Shown: piece by piece, positions 33,980 through 42,362 of the stretch
How positions within the stretch are numbered: position 1 is the first letter of the stretch
How the letters are laid out: each line of letters opens with the position of its first letter
Source: Archaeoglobus sp. JdFR-24
GTDB taxonomy: Archaea > Halobacteriota > Archaeoglobi > Archaeoglobales > Archaeoglobaceae
Direction of reading: 5' to 3'
Assembly: GCA_002011215.1 (NCBI GenBank)
Contig: MTML01000022.1
Coordinates: 1-64,000, forward strand
Length of the DNA: 64,000 bases
Translations under genes and position numbers: made by a program
Notes under the pieces: model-generated
What the model was told of the DNA's origin: nothing
What the model saw: only the letters and a program-made list of their open reading frames with translations
The model's database searches: none

Positions 33980-35812
33980 ATGAGCTTTACAGGGATGGCC
34001 ATTGAAATCAACCTTTCAAATAGGGACTATTCAGAGATACCTGTTAAAGATACAAAATATGAAAGGAACGCTGGAATTGCTGGGATCGCCTATGAAATCG
34101 CACAAAAACTACACAAAAAAAAGATGGATCCCCTCAGCGATAGGAATTTTATAATTTTTGCTGCAGGAATTCTCACCTCAACAGGTTTACCCGGAGCGAC
34201 AAAAACATTATGTATAACCAAAAATCCCCTCAACAACACCTTTGGGCCTGGAGTTGTAGGTGGAAGGCTCGCTAAAGATATTAAGAGTGCTGGATACGAT
34301 CTGATCATAATTAAGGGATCTTCTGATGAACCCATTCTTTTAAAAATTAGTTCTGATACAGTAAAATTCCTGGATGCAGATAGATTGTGGGGAAAAGACA
34401 TTATAGCGGGAACTGAATTTCTAAAAAAGAAAGAGAAAGGTTCGGTAATTGCTATTGGTCCTGCAGGAGAAAATCTCGTCCCGATATCCATTGCACTCGT
34501 TGATGGTTTCCACCACCTTGGTAAAGGAGGGCTTGGAGCAGTTTTTGGCTCAAAAAAAGTTAAAGCCGTTATTGTTGAAGGCGAAAAACAGACAGAAATA
34601 TTTAACAGAGATAAATTTGAGCACTACAGCAAACTGCTGAGAGAAAGAATACTCTCAGACAGGCTCACCAAAATTTACTCGAAAGCTGGTATAATGGCCG
34701 CCTGGGACTCCTGGGCCAAGATCGGATACCTCACATATAAAATGCGTTCGAAACTCATTTCAGAGGGCAAAATAGCCGAGTTTGGTGTTGAAAAATATCT
34801 GGAAAGGATTAAAAATAGAAGTCTGGGTTGTTATGGCTGCCCATCTCCCTGCAAAGCTGAGCTCAAAAGAGAGGATGGTTTGACAAAAGCCTCCCTGTAT
34901 TTTGGTGTCTCACTTTCATTTGGAGTGCGATGCGGAGTTTCAACCGCCGAGGAGGCTGTTAAGTGTCATGATGCTGCAAACAGACTTGGAATAGATGAGT
35001 TAACTTTTGCTGAGTTGTTTGACATGCTGATGAGCTTTATTGAAGAAGCAAAAATATTCGAGGATGAGATTGGCTTCCCGATTTCAAGAGATGCAGAATC
35101 AGTTTTGAGAATGCTGAACATGACTGCCTACCGATCAGGAATTGGTAAACATTTTGGTGAGGGTGTTGAAGGGCTTGCTAGACTATTTGGCGAGTGGATA
35201 AAAAAGGAGAGCCATTTAATTAAAAATATGGAATGGATTTTTGATCCAAGAGTGAGTTTTGGAAGTGAGTCCTTTGGTGCTCTTACAAACCTGAGAGGTG
35301 GTCATGAAGGTCCTGTTAGCGTTACAGTTCTTCCCGAAAAAAGTGAAGAGAGTATAAGACGATATCTTGAGAAGATTGGAGCTGAAAAAATTATCGACTC
35401 TATTTTTGCAGGAGGGTTTAACACAGCCCTGTATACGGTAGCTACCGAGAACTGGCTCTGGTTGCTAAACGGAATGGGGTTCTGCAGAAGAGAGACAATC
35501 GCGAGAAATCTGGATATTGACCTGATCAGAAACCTGTTTAATCATGCTACCGGTTTTGAAATTGAGAATGAAGATCTCATTAAGGGTGCAGAAAGAGCTA
35601 TATCGCTTGCACGTTCTCTAAACTGTTCAGAAGGGTACAGTTTTCAGCAGGATATGCCCCCCAAAAAATTTTTTGAAGTTTTAAAAATAAAAAAAGAACA
35701 AAAAGTGATCACAGATTATATTACAGGTAAAAGGATTTCAGAAGAAGATGTGCTGAGAATGATCAGGGATTACTATCGTGCGCGAGGATGGGGGGAGAAC
35801 GGTTGTCCTTGA
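33980..35812 (+). CDS. Aldehyde ferredoxin oxidoreductase family protein (tungstopterin type)
   Basis: AOR enzymes oxidise aldehydes to acids with a tungsten bis-pterin and a [4Fe-4S] cluster, passing electrons to ferredoxin. This 610-residue protein keeps the cluster ligands CYGCPSPC (Cys284, Cys287, Cys291) and the late Cys501 in MGFCRRE, with IGPAGENLVPISIALVDG, GKGGLGAVFGSKKVKA and TNLRGGHEGP. The Glu-bearing GPEYE text that usually follows the first cysteines is absent; KASLYFGVSLSFG stands there. It is therefore a divergent member and its substrate is uncertain. ATG 33980 is chosen over 33971: it aligns with family starts and lies 26 bases after a TTTATAC element, so the message may be leaderless. 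Confidence 0.85.
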   Translation: MSFTGMAIEINLSNRDYSEIPVKDTKYERNAGIAGIAYEIAQKLHKKKMDPLSDRNFIIFAAGILTSTGLPGATKTLCITKNPLNNTFGPGVVGGRLAKDIKSAGYDLIIIKGSSDEPILLKISSDTVKFLDADRLWGKDIIAGTEFLKKKEKGSVIAIGPAGENLVPISIALVDGFHHLGKGGLGAVFGSKKVKAVIVEGEKQTEIFNRDKFEHYSKLLRERILSDRLTKIYSKAGIMAAWDSWAKIGYLTYKMRSKLISEGKIAEFGVEKYLERIKNRSLGCYGCPSPCKAELKREDGLTKASLYFGVSLSFGVRCGVSTAEEAVKCHDAANRLGIDELTFAELFDMLMSFIEEAKIFEDEIGFPISRDAESVLRMLNMTAYRSGIGKHFGEGVEGLARLFGEWIKKESHLIKNMEWIFDPRVSFGSESFGALTNLRGGHEGPVSVTVLPEKSEESIRRYLEKIGAEKIIDSIFAGGFNTALYTVATENWLWLLNGMGFCRRETIARNLDIDLIRNLFNHATGFEIENEDLIKGAERAISLARSLNCSEGYSFQQDMPPKKFFEVLKIKKEQKVITDYITGKRISEEDVLRMIRDYYRARGWGENGCP

Positions 35813-35913
35813 AGAGTTACCTTTGAAGAGAGTTATCTGAAATCACTTGCAAGCTATTTACTGTTTGTAGATCTACCGATTTATATATATGCAACAGCTT
35901 TCCAGTTTATACA

Positions 35914-36273
35914 ATGAAAATTAAAAGATCCCTTTTAAAAATGATTCTTGCTGTTGCAAAAGACAGTTATCCTTATGAGATTATTGCTCTGCTTGCTGGC
36001 AAAAAAAACGTTGCAGAGGAGCTTATTATACTGCCATTTGAGAGCGGGATGACAAGTGCAATAATTCATACCGAAATGCTACCTCTCGGTATGAAAATAC
36101 TGGGAAGTGTTCACAGTCATCCCACTCCAAATAACACTCCATCTTCTGCAGATATTGAGATGTTTTCCAGGTTTGGCAGATATCACATTATTGTTGGATA
36201 TCCCTATACAGAGAGAAGCTGGAGATGTTATGATAGATTCGGTAAAGAAGTAAATGTAGAAATTGTTGATTGA
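35914..36273 (+). CDS. JAMM/MPN+ metalloprotease
   Basis: The 119-residue protein is a minimal JAMM domain. The zinc site is complete: Glu22 in YEIIALLAG, then His67, His69, Ser77 and Asp80 in VHSHPTPNNTPSSAD. Archaeal relatives remove ubiquitin-like SAMP proteins or process sulfur-carrier proteins. A TATA-like TTTATATATATG (35880-35891) about 30 bases upstream suggests its own promoter and a near-leaderless message. It follows the AOR gene by 101 bases. Confidence 0.88.
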   Translation: MKIKRSLLKMILAVAKDSYPYEIIALLAGKKNVAEELIILPFESGMTSAIIHTEMLPLGMKILGSVHSHPTPNNTPSSADIEMFSRFGRYHIIVGYPYTERSWRCYDRFGKEVNVEIVD

Positions 36274-36296
36274 TATGAAATGATCTGGATTTTTCT

Positions 36297-36320
36297 GCTT
36301 AGTTGAACGCTTAGTTGAAC
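36297..36320. repeat. 12-base perfect tandem repeat
   Basis: GCTTAGTTGAAC occurs twice in direct succession (36297-36308 and 36309-36320), between the JAMM gene and ribL. It resembles the longer tandem duplications at 33791 and 45999. Confidence 0.85.
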
Positions 36321-36418
36321 ATATTATTGCATCCAATTGCCCTGGCTGAACAATTTCTCATCTACTCAACAAACGCAATATCAAAGATTTTTTATGCACA
36401 TCTGCAGGCGAGGAATAG

Positions 36419-36856
36419 ATGGTAAGAGTTGTGGCAACAGGAACCTTTGAGATAATTCACCCCGGTCATCTCAGGTTTTTATCAGAGGCAAAAAAACTTG
36501 GAGATGAACTGATTGTAATAGTTGCAAGATCAAAGAACGTAAAACACAAACCAAAACCTGTGATACCTGAAGAACAGAGGAGAAAAGTTGTCGAGAGCAT
36601 AAAATACGTTGATAAAGCAATACTCGGAGATGAGAAGGATATCTTTAAACCCATAATCGAGCTAAACCCAGATATAATTGTTCTGGGTCATGATCAGCAT
36701 TTTGATGAAAAATGGCTCGAACAGGAGTTAAGAAAAAGGAATATTAAGTCGAAGGTGGTAAGAATTACTGTTAAAGAACCCTGTGAGTTCTGCAGTTCAG
36801 CAAAAATAGTCAAGGCGTTGATTGAGAAAAGAAAAGATCTGTATTCTGCTGATTGA
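36419..36856 (+). CDS. ribL: FAD synthase (archaeal RibL)
   Basis: RibL transfers AMP to FMN to make FAD. The 145-residue nucleotidyltransferase has the HxGH motif in TGTFEIIHPGHLRFLSEAKK (His14, His17), the VIPEEQRRKVVESIKYVD loop and IIVLGHDQHF. The C-terminal PCEFCSSAKIVKAL has two cysteines and the SSxxI-type motif seen in the archaeal enzyme. The related glycerol-3-phosphate cytidylyltransferase lacks this tail. Riboflavin synthase and lumazine synthase genes lie close by, supporting the call. Confidence 0.88.
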   Translation: MVRVVATGTFEIIHPGHLRFLSEAKKLGDELIVIVARSKNVKHKPKPVIPEEQRRKVVESIKYVDKAILGDEKDIFKPIIELNPDIIVLGHDQHFDEKWLEQELRKRNIKSKVVRITVKEPCEFCSSAKIVKALIEKRKDLYSAD

Positions 36857-36964
36857 TTCTTCTGCTTACCACCCTGTTTACTGGAATTTAATAATGCAAT
36901 ATCAGCAGATTGTATGCAGGGGTATGGAAAAAATATTAAAATCGCCTCATAACTTTAACTTTTC

Positions 36965-38089
36965 ATGAAGTTTGATGAACTTTTAATGATTCCCGGACCG
37001 GTTCAGGTTCACAGCAGGATAATCAATGCCATGGCCAGGCCAACCATAGGGCATAGAACACCCGATTTTTCAGAAATAATGCAGAGATGCACTGAGGGAT
37101 TGAGAGAGCTTTTCGGGACTGATGGTGACGTATACATCATTTCAGGTTCCGGAACTGCAGGAATGGAGGCCGCAATTTCAACTTTTTCAAAAGTTAAGAA
37201 AATTACATGCATCGATAATGGAAAATTTGGTGACAGACTTTGCAGGATTGCATCAAAATATACTGAGGTTGATGCTATCAGATTCGAATGGGGTAAATCA
37301 ATAGAACTTGAAAAGATTGAGAGGTCACTGGAGGGAGGGAGTGAGGCAGTTGCATTTGTGCACAACGAGACCTCTACAGGCATACTGAACCCGGCCAGAG
37401 AGATCGCAAGGCTGGCAAAGAAATATTCTGCTCTCGTTATAATGGATGGTATCACCTCCGTAGGAGGGGATGAGGTAAAGATGGATGAATGGGAAATAGA
37501 TGTGGCCATTGTTGGATCTCAGAAATGTCTCGGAATTCCACCAGGTCTGGCTGCCGTTGCAGTAACTGAGAAAGCATGGGAGTTCTACAACGATAAAGCT
37601 CCCTTCTACCTAGACCTGAATGCCTACAGAAAGAAATTAAAAGACTGGCAAACACCTTACACCCCAGCAGTTCCGTTATTCTTTGCTCTCGATGAGGCCA
37701 TAAAAATGATATACGAGGAGGGGCTGGAGAACAGGATAAGCAGGCACAGAAGGTTCTCTAAGGCTGTGAGAGAATGGGCCATTACGGCAGGTCTCGAACT
37801 TTTCCCCGAACTCAATGAATACAGCAATTATTCAAATACTGTAACAGCCATAAAATTACCTGCTGAGATCTCAGACAAAGAACTCAGAGGGACATTGAAA
37901 GAAGAGTATGGAATAACAATCTCCGGCGGGCAAGAACACCTGAAAGGAAAGATTTTCAGAATTGGGACAATGGGCAATATTGGAAAGAGAGAAGTTCTTT
38001 CCACCCTGGCAGCAGTTGAGGATGTTCTGATGAGAAAAGGAGCTGCAAAGCCTGCATTGAATGTGGCAATTGAGATCCTTTCAGGTTAA
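36965..38089 (+). CDS. Class V aminotransferase (alanine-glyoxylate/serine-pyruvate type)
   Basis: The 374-residue PLP enzyme begins MIPGPVQVHSRIINAMARP, has IISGSGTAGMEAAIS, VHNETSTGILNP, the PLP-contact Asp in VIMDGITSVGGDE and the Schiff-base Lys187 in VGSQKCLGIPPG. The family moves amino groups between alanine or serine and glyoxylate or pyruvate. It stands 108 bases after ribL and only 14 bases before the ribC start, so it is probably in the flavin cluster operon; a link to flavin synthesis is not established. Confidence 0.9.
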   Translation: MKFDELLMIPGPVQVHSRIINAMARPTIGHRTPDFSEIMQRCTEGLRELFGTDGDVYIISGSGTAGMEAAISTFSKVKKITCIDNGKFGDRLCRIASKYTEVDAIRFEWGKSIELEKIERSLEGGSEAVAFVHNETSTGILNPAREIARLAKKYSALVIMDGITSVGGDEVKMDEWEIDVAIVGSQKCLGIPPGLAAVAVTEKAWEFYNDKAPFYLDLNAYRKKLKDWQTPYTPAVPLFFALDEAIKMIYEEGLENRISRHRRFSKAVREWAITAGLELFPELNEYSNYSNTVTAIKLPAEISDKELRGTLKEEYGITISGGQEHLKGKIFRIGTMGNIGKREVLSTLAAVEDVLMRKGAAKPALNVAIEILSG

Positions 38090-38103
38090 CGGTGGTGATC
38101 GAT

Positions 38104-38565
38104 ATGAAAATTGGAATCGCAGACACAACATTTTCAAGGATAAACATGGGAAAGATCGCGATAGATGAACTCAGATCAATATGCTCCCTCCCATATGAAA
38201 GATATACCGTTCCGGGGATAAAAGATCTTCCGATCGCTGCAAAGAAGCTTATAGATGAAAGAGAATGTGATATTGTAATTACCTGTGGATGGGTTGGTGG
38301 TACAGAAACTGATAAACTGAGCTATATCGTGCTGAGCATGGGCATCCAGCTCGTTCAACTATTAACGAATAAGCATGTAATAGATGTTACAATTCATGAA
38401 GATGAGGCTCCAAGCGAAGAGGAGCTTCTCATGGTCGCAGAAAATCGTGTGAGAGAGCACGTTAGAAATGCAGTTGACCTGCTACTAAGACCAAAAAAGC
38501 TCGAAAAAATGGCTGGAACCGGTCAAAGACAGGGATATGGAGATGTCGGGCCAATCCTTGAATAA
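38104..38565 (+). CDS. ribC: Riboflavin synthase (archaeal RibC type)
   Basis: This enzyme converts two lumazine molecules to riboflavin. The archaeal form is unrelated to bacterial RibE and resembles lumazine synthase. The 153-residue protein has GIADTTFSRINMGKIAIDEL, VPGIKDLPIAAKKLI, CDIVITCGWVGG and VTIHEDEAPSEEELL. ATG 38104 is preferred over GTG 38092 because GGTGGTGAT lies just upstream and MKIGIADTTF is the family start. Confidence 0.93.
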   Translation: MKIGIADTTFSRINMGKIAIDELRSICSLPYERYTVPGIKDLPIAAKKLIDERECDIVITCGWVGGTETDKLSYIVLSMGIQLVQLLTNKHVIDVTIHEDEAPSEEELLMVAENRVREHVRNAVDLLLRPKKLEKMAGTGQRQGYGDVGPILE

Positions 38566-38796
38566 TCCCTGAATTTTGAAGAGGATTGGAGAGGACAATA
38601 CTATATTAGGATAATATTATATTAACTGTAAAATTAATTAAAACTGAAAATTGTTTTTTAATGCTACTATTTCTGCAGTTGTTAAGAATCCAACCTTTAA
38701 TGGCAGCCAACCCCCACCAGTCTGCACCAACCACCACCCACCACCCCATAAATAATATTATATATCTTTTCCCACCTTCCCACTTCGGTGGTATTA

Positions 38797-39228
38797 ATGG
38801 AGAAGATTAAGCTCGGTCTGGTGGTTGCTGAGTTCAACAGAGATATAACATACATGATGGAGGTTCTTGCAAAAGAACATGCTGAATTCCTTGGTGCTGA
38901 AATTACAGAAATAATTCGTGTCCCTGGAGTTTTTGACACACCCATTGCCATTAAAAGGGTTCTGGATAAGGGTGGCGTGGACGCGGTTGTAACTGTCGGT
39001 TGTGTGATTGAAGGCGAAACTGGTCATGACGAGATTGTCGCTCAGCATGCAGCCAGGAAAATAATGGATCTTTCTCTGGAATACAACAAACCCGTAACCC
39101 TTGGAATATCCGGACCTGGAATGGGCAGAATTGCTGCCCAACAAAGAGTGGATTATGCGAAGAGAGCTGTTGAGGCTGCTGTTAAGCTGGTTAGAAGGTT
39201 GATGGAGTATGATCAGCAAAAGAGTTAG
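38797..39228 (+). CDS. ribH: 6,7-dimethyl-8-ribityllumazine synthase
   Basis: RibH joins the pyrimidine and the C4 sugar unit to give lumazine, the substrate of RibC. The 143-residue protein has VVAEFNRDITYMMEVLAKEH, VPGVFDTPIAIKRVL, VTVGCVIEGETGHDEIV with the catalytic His, and LGISGPGMG. ATG 38797 after GGTGGT is preferred over GTG 38788. A TATA-like AATAATATTATATATC (38751-38766) gives it a separate promoter. Its last 20 bases overlap the next gene. Confidence 0.95.
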   Translation: MEKIKLGLVVAEFNRDITYMMEVLAKEHAEFLGAEITEIIRVPGVFDTPIAIKRVLDKGGVDAVVTVGCVIEGETGHDEIVAQHAARKIMDLSLEYNKPVTLGISGPGMGRIAAQQRVDYAKRAVEAAVKLVRRLMEYDQQKS

Positions 39229-40339
39229 TGCTGTCAGTCCATCAGCAACTTTAAAAATTTCTGAATCTGCAAAAAAGCTCAAACGAGAAGGAAAACCAGT
39301 TATTGATATGGGTGTCGGCGAACCGGACTTTCCAACGCCGAAATACATCGTCGATGCAGCCTATAAAGCAATGTTGGAAGGCAAGGTTTTCTACACTCCC
39401 ACCAGAGGGGTTCCAGAACTTTTAGATGTGATTTCCGAGAAGTTGAAGAAAGAGAACGGGATAGAATTCAATCCAGAAAACATCATTGTAACTCCTGGAG
39501 CCAAATATGCAATTTTCGAGGCTGTAATGAGTGTAATCAATGAGGGAGATGAAGTTATACTGCTCGATCCTTCGTGGGTTACTTATGAAGCTTGCGTTCA
39601 AATGGCTGGAGGAAAAGTTGTCTGGGTTCCACATTCTGAGAATTTCAGCGATGCTCCTGTTGAGGATTACATAACCAACAAAACAAAAATGATCATATTC
39701 AACTCCCCCAGCAACCCCTTAGGTGTTGTTTACCCGATGGATTTCTTGAAGAAATTGAGGGATCTGGCTGTTGATGAAAACATCCTAATAATGTCGGATG
39801 AAATTTATGAGAAAATACTGTTTGAAGGGGAACATGTGAGCATCGCATCTCTGGATGATATGCTGGAGAGGACAATCATCATCAACGGCCTATCCAAAAC
39901 ATACTCCATGACTGGCTGGAGAATTGGATATGCTGCTGCACCTGCAGATATTGTTAAAGCAATGGCAAAAATGCAATCTCATTCAGTAAGCCACCCTACT
40001 TCCTTTGTCCAGTATGCAGCAATAGAGGCGATGAAGGGTGATCAGTCTTTCATCGAAGAGATGGTAAAAGAGTTCAGAGCAAGAAGAGATCTCCTTATGA
40101 GTGGATTGGATAAACTCGGAATCAGATACGCTCCTCCAAAGGGTGCTTTCTATATTTTTATGGATGTAGAAAGAGATAGTATGAACTTCTGTCAGGAGTT
40201 CCTAGAGAAAGAGTTCGTTGCTACAACCCCTGGATCTGCTTTCGGACAGAGTTATAAGACGTGGATAAGAGTCAGTTATGCAACCTCAAGAGAGAACATA
40301 ATCGAGATGCTGAATAGGTTGGAGAGATTTCTGGGCTGA
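39209..40339 (+). CDS. Aspartate aminotransferase family (class I) enzyme
   Basis: The 376-residue PLP enzyme has FSAVSPSATLKISESAKKL-like start, DMGVGEPDFPTPKYI, VTPGAKYAIFEAV, NSPSNPLG, MSDEIYEKI and the Schiff-base Lys230 in NGLSKTYSMTGWRIGY. The first residues are MISKRVSAVSPSATLK. It most resembles archaeal aspartate aminotransferases. The ATG lies 20 bases inside ribH, after a TGGAG site, so the two are translationally coupled. Substrate choice among aspartate and aromatic amino acids is not certain. Confidence 0.9.
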   Translation: MISKRVSAVSPSATLKISESAKKLKREGKPVIDMGVGEPDFPTPKYIVDAAYKAMLEGKVFYTPTRGVPELLDVISEKLKKENGIEFNPENIIVTPGAKYAIFEAVMSVINEGDEVILLDPSWVTYEACVQMAGGKVVWVPHSENFSDAPVEDYITNKTKMIIFNSPSNPLGVVYPMDFLKKLRDLAVDENILIMSDEIYEKILFEGEHVSIASLDDMLERTIIINGLSKTYSMTGWRIGYAAAPADIVKAMAKMQSHSVSHPTSFVQYAAIEAMKGDQSFIEEMVKEFRARRDLLMSGLDKLGIRYAPPKGAFYIFMDVERDSMNFCQEFLEKEFVATTPGSAFGQSYKTWIRVSYATSRENIIEMLNRLERFLG

Positions 40340-40410
40340 CTTTTAGTTGTATTTAAGATACAGATATTTTAAATTTTTGAAGAATTTTCTGATATTTTTT
40401 CAACTATTAA

Positions 40411-40445
40411 CAGAGGTTTCTGAACGCTCTGTTTTTGTTTTTTGG
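40411..40445 (+). terminator. Hairpin plus T-tract terminator
   Basis: CAGAG (40411-40415) pairs with CTCTG (40427-40431) across an 11-base loop, followed at once by TTTTTGTTTTTTGG. This follows the aspartate aminotransferase gene by 72 bases and closes the flavin/aminotransferase cluster. Another T-rich stretch lies at 40373-40400. Confidence 0.6.
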
Positions 40446-40606
40446 TTTAGACACAAAATAGCGCAATATTTATATGCATTTTATTGGCTTTAATGCATTA
40501 GTATGTCATGTAATATCAATATTAAAACCGGAAGATATTTCGATAAAAACATACCACATGTGTTTTACACAGACGATATTAATTTACTTAATGTGGAGGG
40601 GTAAAC

Positions 40607-41044
40607 TTGCCAAGAGTTGTTGTAAAACCAGAAGTCTGTATAGGCTGCCATCTCTGTGAGGTATGGTGTGTGGTCGCTCATTCAAAATCCAGAGATATAT
40701 TAAAAGCATTCAAGTACGAGAAAGAGAGACCATTGCCAAGAGTGCTGGTTGAGGAGAACATTCCATTGACTTTTGCAATGCAGTGCAGACATTGCAACGA
40801 GCCAGACTGTGTTTTTGCATGCATAAGCGGAGCTCTTTACAAAGATCAGGAGAGTGGAAAGGTCGTACATGATGAATCGAGGTGTGTAGGATGTTACAGC
40901 TGTGTGATGGCATGCCCATACGGTGCAATAGTAATCGACCAGAACAACAGAAAGATTACCAAATGTGACCTGTGCGAAGGACTGGATTATCCCATGTGTG
41001 TTAAAATGTGTCCAAATGAGGCTCTCATATATGAGGAGGGGTAG
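40607..41044 (+). CDS. Polyferredoxin electron carrier of the split glutamate synthase
   Basis: The 145-residue protein has four cysteine groups for four [4Fe-4S] clusters: CIGCHLCEVWCVVAH, CRHCNEPDCVFACIS, CVGCYSCVMACPYGA and CDLCEGLDYPMCVKMCP. The pattern matches HycB/DmsB-type electron-transfer subunits. The start is TTG, fixed by GGAGGGG at 40594-40600. It is the first of five closely packed genes and probably brings electrons to the synthase or links it to the FAD protein encoded next. Confidence 0.88.
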   Translation: MPRVVVKPEVCIGCHLCEVWCVVAHSKSRDILKAFKYEKERPLPRVLVEENIPLTFAMQCRHCNEPDCVFACISGALYKDQESGKVVHDESRCVGCYSCVMACPYGAIVIDQNNRKITKCDLCEGLDYPMCVKMCPNEALIYEEG

Positions 41045-41045
41045 A

Positions 41046-42350
41046 ATGGAGAGCTTTGATGTTGTCATAATAGGTAATTCAGCAGGAGCAATTGGATGTA
41101 TTGAAGGAATAAGAAGCAAAAACAGCGAAATGAGCATAGCCGTTATATCGGAAGAGACTCACCACGTTTATTCGAGAGCACTTATCCCCTACTATCTTGC
41201 CGGAAGGATTGACCTCGAAAAGATATACTACAGACCCCTTGATTTTTACGAAAAAATGAGCGTCACTCCAATTTTGGGAAAAAAGGCTGTTGCAATAGAT
41301 TTTAAGTCCAGAAAAGTAATGCTCAACACGAATGAGGAAATCGGATATGAAAAATTGTTGATTTCAACAGGCGGAAAGCCCTTCATTCCCCCGATGGAGG
41401 GGCTTGAAAAATCGATGAGTAATGTTTTTTCCTTCGTCAGTCTGGATGATGCCATCGGAATAGAAAAATTACTGAAAGCTGGCGCCAAAAAAGCAATCAT
41501 CCTTGGTGGTGGAGTTATAGGCCTTATGGCTGCCGAAGTTTTAAATGAAAGAGGAATTGAAGTTGATGTTGTCGAGCTTGCAGATCGTGTTCTTGCTCCG
41601 GTTGTTGATGAGAAGACATCCGAGCTTGTAGAATATGTATTCAGGCAACATGATGTAAAAATTCACACCGGAAAGACTATAAAGAAGGTTAATGGTGAAG
41701 ACAGGGTTACAAGCGTTACTCTAACTGATGGTACGGAAATACCATGCGACCTGCTGATTATGGCGGTTGGAGTGATTCCAAGAGTGGAGCTCGTAGAGAG
41801 CACAGAAGTTAAAGTTAACAGAGGTATACTGGTAAACAGAAAGATGGAGACTTCTGTGAAAGACGTCTATGCATGCGGTGATTGTGCTGAAGTTTATGAT
41901 TTTGTTGTCGATGATGTGAGAGTTCTGCCACTATGGCCGAACGCATACTTTGGAGGTAGAATCGCTGGTCTCAACATGATTGGCGAGGAAAGAGAGTTCG
42001 ACTGGGGTACTGCGATGAATGCTATGCATTTCTATGATGTCTACATAATAAATGCCGGTCTGAATGTTACTGAAGAGATTGCTGAAAAAGAGGGTTTTGA
42101 TGTCCTGAGCAACCTGGACTTCGATAAGAAAATCTACAGAAGGGTGGCTCTGAAGAATGGAGTTATACAGGGGCTTGTTTTCGTAGGGAAAGTGGAGAGA
42201 GCCGGGATCTATTTGAACCTAATGAGAAAGAGAATCGATGTATCGGGATTCAAGGATGAGCTTTTAGAGTACGATTTCGGTTTCAGCAAACTTCCTGATG
42301 ATGTTAGATGGAATCTGCTTCAAAAAGAAGTGATTTTAGGCGTGATTTGA
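41046..42350 (+). CDS. FAD-dependent NAD(P)H oxidoreductase of the split glutamate synthase
   Basis: The 434-residue flavoprotein has the FAD motif VVIIGNSAGAIGCIEGI near residue 6, the NAD(P) motif AIILGGGVIGLMAAEVLNE and the second FAD contact VYACGDCAEVYDF. It belongs to the class that includes nitrite reductase-type and rubredoxin reductase-like oxidoreductases. It starts two bases after the polyferredoxin stop. ATG 41046 is set by GAGGAGGGG in the end of that gene. It probably supplies reducing power to the FMN domain protein, standing in for the bacterial GltD subunit. Confidence 0.88.
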   Translation: MESFDVVIIGNSAGAIGCIEGIRSKNSEMSIAVISEETHHVYSRALIPYYLAGRIDLEKIYYRPLDFYEKMSVTPILGKKAVAIDFKSRKVMLNTNEEIGYEKLLISTGGKPFIPPMEGLEKSMSNVFSFVSLDDAIGIEKLLKAGAKKAIILGGGVIGLMAAEVLNERGIEVDVVELADRVLAPVVDEKTSELVEYVFRQHDVKIHTGKTIKKVNGEDRVTSVTLTDGTEIPCDLLIMAVGVIPRVELVESTEVKVNRGILVNRKMETSVKDVYACGDCAEVYDFVVDDVRVLPLWPNAYFGGRIAGLNMIGEEREFDWGTAMNAMHFYDVYIINAGLNVTEEIAEKEGFDVLSNLDFDKKIYRRVALKNGVIQGLVFVGKVERAGIYLNLMRKRIDVSGFKDELLEYDFGFSKLPDDVRWNLLQKEVILGVI

Positions 42351-42362
42351 GGAGGGCTGGAG

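Noticed and set aside
40965..41045. Longer start for the FAD oxidoreductase overlapping the polyferredoxin gene
   Set aside because: The added residues are an out-of-frame reading of the polyferredoxin end; ATG 41046 has a strong site and begins the FAD motif region.
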